Source: Tardiphaga sp. P9-11 (GTDB lineage Bacteria > Pseudomonadota > Alphaproteobacteria > Rhizobiales > Xanthobacteraceae). Taken from it: a stretch of 64,000 nucleotides of DNA. The DNA lies in contig NZ_NPKQ01000010.1 of the NCBI RefSeq assembly GCF_008329525.1, positions 124,001 through 188,000 on the forward strand, in the 5' to 3' direction. Below are positions 62,244 through 64,000 of this stretch, one piece after another (within the stretch, counting starts at the first letter, position 1; every line of letters begins with the position of its first letter). Under the pieces are notes generated by a model. The model was not told the DNA's origin, searched no databases, and was given only the letters and a program-made list of their open reading frames with translations. A program made the position numbers and the translations under genes.

Positions 62244-62517
62244 GACGTCGTCTCCAGAACCATTTGAGGCGTCTTGCGCTGGTCTTGGGTCGGTTCTGGA
62301 CTGGTTTTCGTTCAATGGGCGACACCGGATCGGGTCATGTTTCCAGGCCGGAAACTGTGAATGAGAGCGCGGCAGTGGAGAGGGCGGACCTCACAGGCCA
62401 TGCTGAGGAATGTCCGTTGGGCGCCGCATTGGATCGGAGCCCCAAAAGTGGTACCGCGCTGACAGGAACAATTGCGCCTTGCTCTGCTTGCTCAGGTGGA
62501 CCGGAGAGGTTTGAACA

Positions 62518-62751
62518 ATGACCATCATCTCGAAGAAAGTTGCTCTACTCATCCTGGTCGCCGTCGCTGAACTCGCGCTTGCTGACGCGGCATCTGCCCG
62601 AGGCGGTGGCAGCAGCTTCATGAACTCGCCGGGCTATCAGCGCCGGCTGCAGGAATCGCGCGGCTACGTGACAAACCAGTCGGGCTCGATCTTTCCAAAG
62701 CCAGCTGCGTCTGCGCCGGTCCATCGTTCACGCAAATCGCGCCACCGATAG
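62518..62751 (+). CDS. Small exported basic protein
   Basis: 77-aa protein: signal peptide (VALLILVAVAELALADAASA) and a 50-residue mature part, GGGSSFMNSPGYQRRLQESRGYVTNQSG, then a basic tail HRSRKSRHR. GGAGAGG lies 7 nt before the ATG. Such short basic periplasmic proteins occur in many rhizobiales; function unknown. Confidence 0.65.
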   Translation: MTIISKKVALLILVAVAELALADAASARGGGSSFMNSPGYQRRLQESRGYVTNQSGSIFPKPAASAPVHRSRKSRHR

Positions 62752-62873
62752 CCGATAGCTGACTGCGGGGGAGGCGTCGCGCTTGGTTATGAACGCGCCG
62801 TGCGCGACGAAGGGGGCGGACAGACATCGATCATGTCGGCTGCACTGGTCACGAGCGGCTCACGCATTCGCCA

Positions 62874-63602
62874 TTACGAACCGGCATGGCGTGCCGTTTC
62901 CGATGCAGGCTTATCCATGGTGCCCATCTCATCCAGCAGCGCCTGCGCCAGCCCCTTCTGCGCATCCGGCAGGCCGCGATTGCGCGCGGCTTGCTCCAGC
63001 GCGAACGTCGCTTCCATGTGAATCCGGAAATGCGCGGCGTTCTGTTCGACGCCGGTGCCTTCGGGCACCTCGCCGAACACCACGTCGTGGCAGCGCGCCA
63101 CCGAGCGCGAGGTGAAGGCGCGGCAGGTCAGCGGGCGGACCTCGTAGACCGTGCAGCGATTGTCGGATCCGAGCAGCGCGCAGCGCAGGCGGAGTTTGGT
63201 CACGTCGGCAGCATCGCGTGCGGCGGCGGCCGCGGTTTCGAGCCGGGCGCGGAGCGCCTGTTGTTCGGCCGGCGTGAAATGCGTGGCGATGTGCTGCACC
63301 ATGACCGTGGCGGTGCCGGGCGGAACCTGGACATAAAGGTGACAGCAGGAGGCGCAGCCGCTGGTGCAGGCATTGCCCGGCTGGTTCGGGATGTGGTCGC
63401 GAATGGCTGCGGTGGCGGCGTCCGCAATGGCGGTCGCGTCGCGCGCGGCGTCCGCGATGCTGTCCGCCTGTTCGAAGGCGATGCCATAGGCGGCGCGCAG
63501 ATTGCCGAAGATGCCTTCATAGCGGCCGGACAGCGAGCGCATCAGTGCGCCCACTTCCGTGATGTTGTTCGACACGAAGTCGATGGCGTCCAGTGCGCTC
63601 AT
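62874..63602 (-). CDS. YkgJ-family cysteine cluster protein
   Basis: 242-aa protein with a CxxxCxxCC cluster (CTSGCASCCHLYVQVPP, near residues 78-86) and downstream Cys residues in RCTVYEVRPLTCRAF, the pattern of the zinc/iron-chelating YkgJ (UPF0153) family. The N-terminal ~75 residues are helical and Ala-rich. Function of the family is unclear; metal or Fe-S binding is likely. Confidence 0.87.
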   Translation of the reverse strand: MSALDAIDFVSNNITEVGALMRSLSGRYEGIFGNLRAAYGIAFEQADSIADAARDATAIADAATAAIRDHIPNQPGNACTSGCASCCHLYVQVPPGTATVMVQHIATHFTPAEQQALRARLETAAAAARDAADVTKLRLRCALLGSDNRCTVYEVRPLTCRAFTSRSVARCHDVVFGEVPEGTGVEQNAAHFRIHMEATFALEQAARNRGLPDAQKGLAQALLDEMGTMDKPASETARHAGS

Positions 63603-63687
63603 GCTGGGGTCTCGATCCGCTCCCGTCCTACGCCGCGAATCGGCGGGACGTCACGAGCAATCTGCAGCGGGAACCGGGCTTTACCGT

Positions 63688-64000
63688 TCAGGCGCGCGCT
63701 TTCGCCCTGGCCGGTTCCTTCTGCGGGGCCTTGGCCGGTTTCCCCATCAGCGCCATGACAGCGACCGCGACCACGCGGTCGATGATCGCCTGCACATCAT
63801 TGAGGTCACACAGCCCGTCGGACATGCGCGTCAGGCGTTCGCTGTCGCGGATGGTCTGGTGCGCCATGGCCAGCGCGAAATGCAGCGCCCAGAAGATATC
63901 GACGGGATCGTGATCGGGTAGGGACCGGCGCATCGCCGCGGCGAAGCGCTTGAGGTGGTCGACCTCGCGGTTCTTGATCTTGCGGATCGGCGGCACGGAT
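63688..64000 (-). CDS. TetR-type regulator, C-terminal part (cut by window edge)
   Basis: The visible ~103 codons match the C-terminal ligand-binding domain of TetR-type regulators (HLKRFAAAMRRSLPDHDPVDIFWALHFALAMAHQTI, then a helix VQAIIDRVVAVAVMALMG and a basic tail). The frame is open to the last base, so the DNA-binding N-terminus should lie beyond 64000. A GTG at 63994-63996 is unlikely to be the start. Same strand as the YkgJ-type gene, 85 bp away. Confidence 0.75.
   Translation of the reverse strand, partial: SVPPIRKIKNREVDHLKRFAAAMRRSLPDHDPVDIFWALHFALAMAHQTIRDSERLTRMSDGLCDLNDVQAIIDRVVAVAVMALMGKPAKAPQKEPARAKARA

Overview
The window is GC-rich alphaproteobacterial DNA. The gene families and layout (complete sox cluster, many Bug/TctC, Met and Ssu-type binding proteins, tcuAB, Bradyrhizobium-like intergenic palindromic repeats, a CtrA-type TTAA-N7-TTAA box) point to Nitrobacteraceae/Bradyrhizobiaceae (Rhodopseudomonas, Bradyrhizobium, Tardiphaga, Afipia group). 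The taxonomic call is inference from gene content; no rRNA is present. No CRISPR array, intact prophage or insertion sequence was seen.

Layout. 1-1023: the end of a TRAP transporter operon (dctQ and partial dctM, minus strand). 1024-3115: gene-poor DNA with a degenerate tRNA-Tyr-like element, a CtrA-like box, strong hairpins and three small genes. 3175-12736: an organic-acid region with a frameshifted aldehyde dehydrogenase, an orphan TctC, a small SCP2-like protein, an alpha/beta hydrolase, an orphan LivK-type binding protein, a beta-hydroxyacid dehydrogenase, an IclR regulator and the tricarballylate oxidation pair tcuAB. 12946-27652: a sulfur island with two YeeE/YedE transporters flanking two exported DsrE proteins, an ArsR repressor with BigR/SqrR-like cysteine spacing, soxS/soxV/soxW thiol-redox genes, an exported GlcG-like protein, soxXA, soxYZBCD, a class I cytochrome c and a chemoreceptor.

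27653-28560 is a gene-free stretch. 28561-41399 is a catabolic cluster I cannot assign to a known pathway: a type II dehydroquinase homologue lacking two catalytic residues, a 2-hydroxyacid dehydrogenase, LysR, an HpaB/HpaC-type two-component flavin monooxygenase, a RidA-fold protein lacking the usual arginine, a spermidine/putrescine-type ABC importer, DUF1028, an M20 amidohydrolase, a quinone oxidoreductase, a GlcG protein and a glutathione S-transferase. This is the best candidate here for an undescribed system.

41408-44232 holds small conserved genes and a diguanylate cyclase. 44429-48999 is a second family-1 ABC importer operon ending in a phosphodiesterase. 49142-53315 carries a Tat-exported GH1 enzyme, a siderophore-interacting protein, an aspartate-dehydrogenase-like enzyme and a peptidoglycan amidase. 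53433-59391 is a sulfur/methionine uptake region: metNI with two MetQ and two SsuA-like binding proteins but no ssuBC. 59408-60577 has a palindromic repeat, tRNA-Gly(TCC) with terminator, and a phage-type scar (truncated DNA methyltransferase joined to a second gene tail). 60644-64000 has a serine hydrolase, small membrane and exported proteins, a YkgJ-type cysteine-cluster protein and the 3' part of a TetR-type regulator cut by the window edge.

Together the genes suggest a metabolically versatile soil or water bacterium that can oxidise thiosulfate through Sox and scavenge organic acids, organosulfur compounds and aromatic-type substrates.
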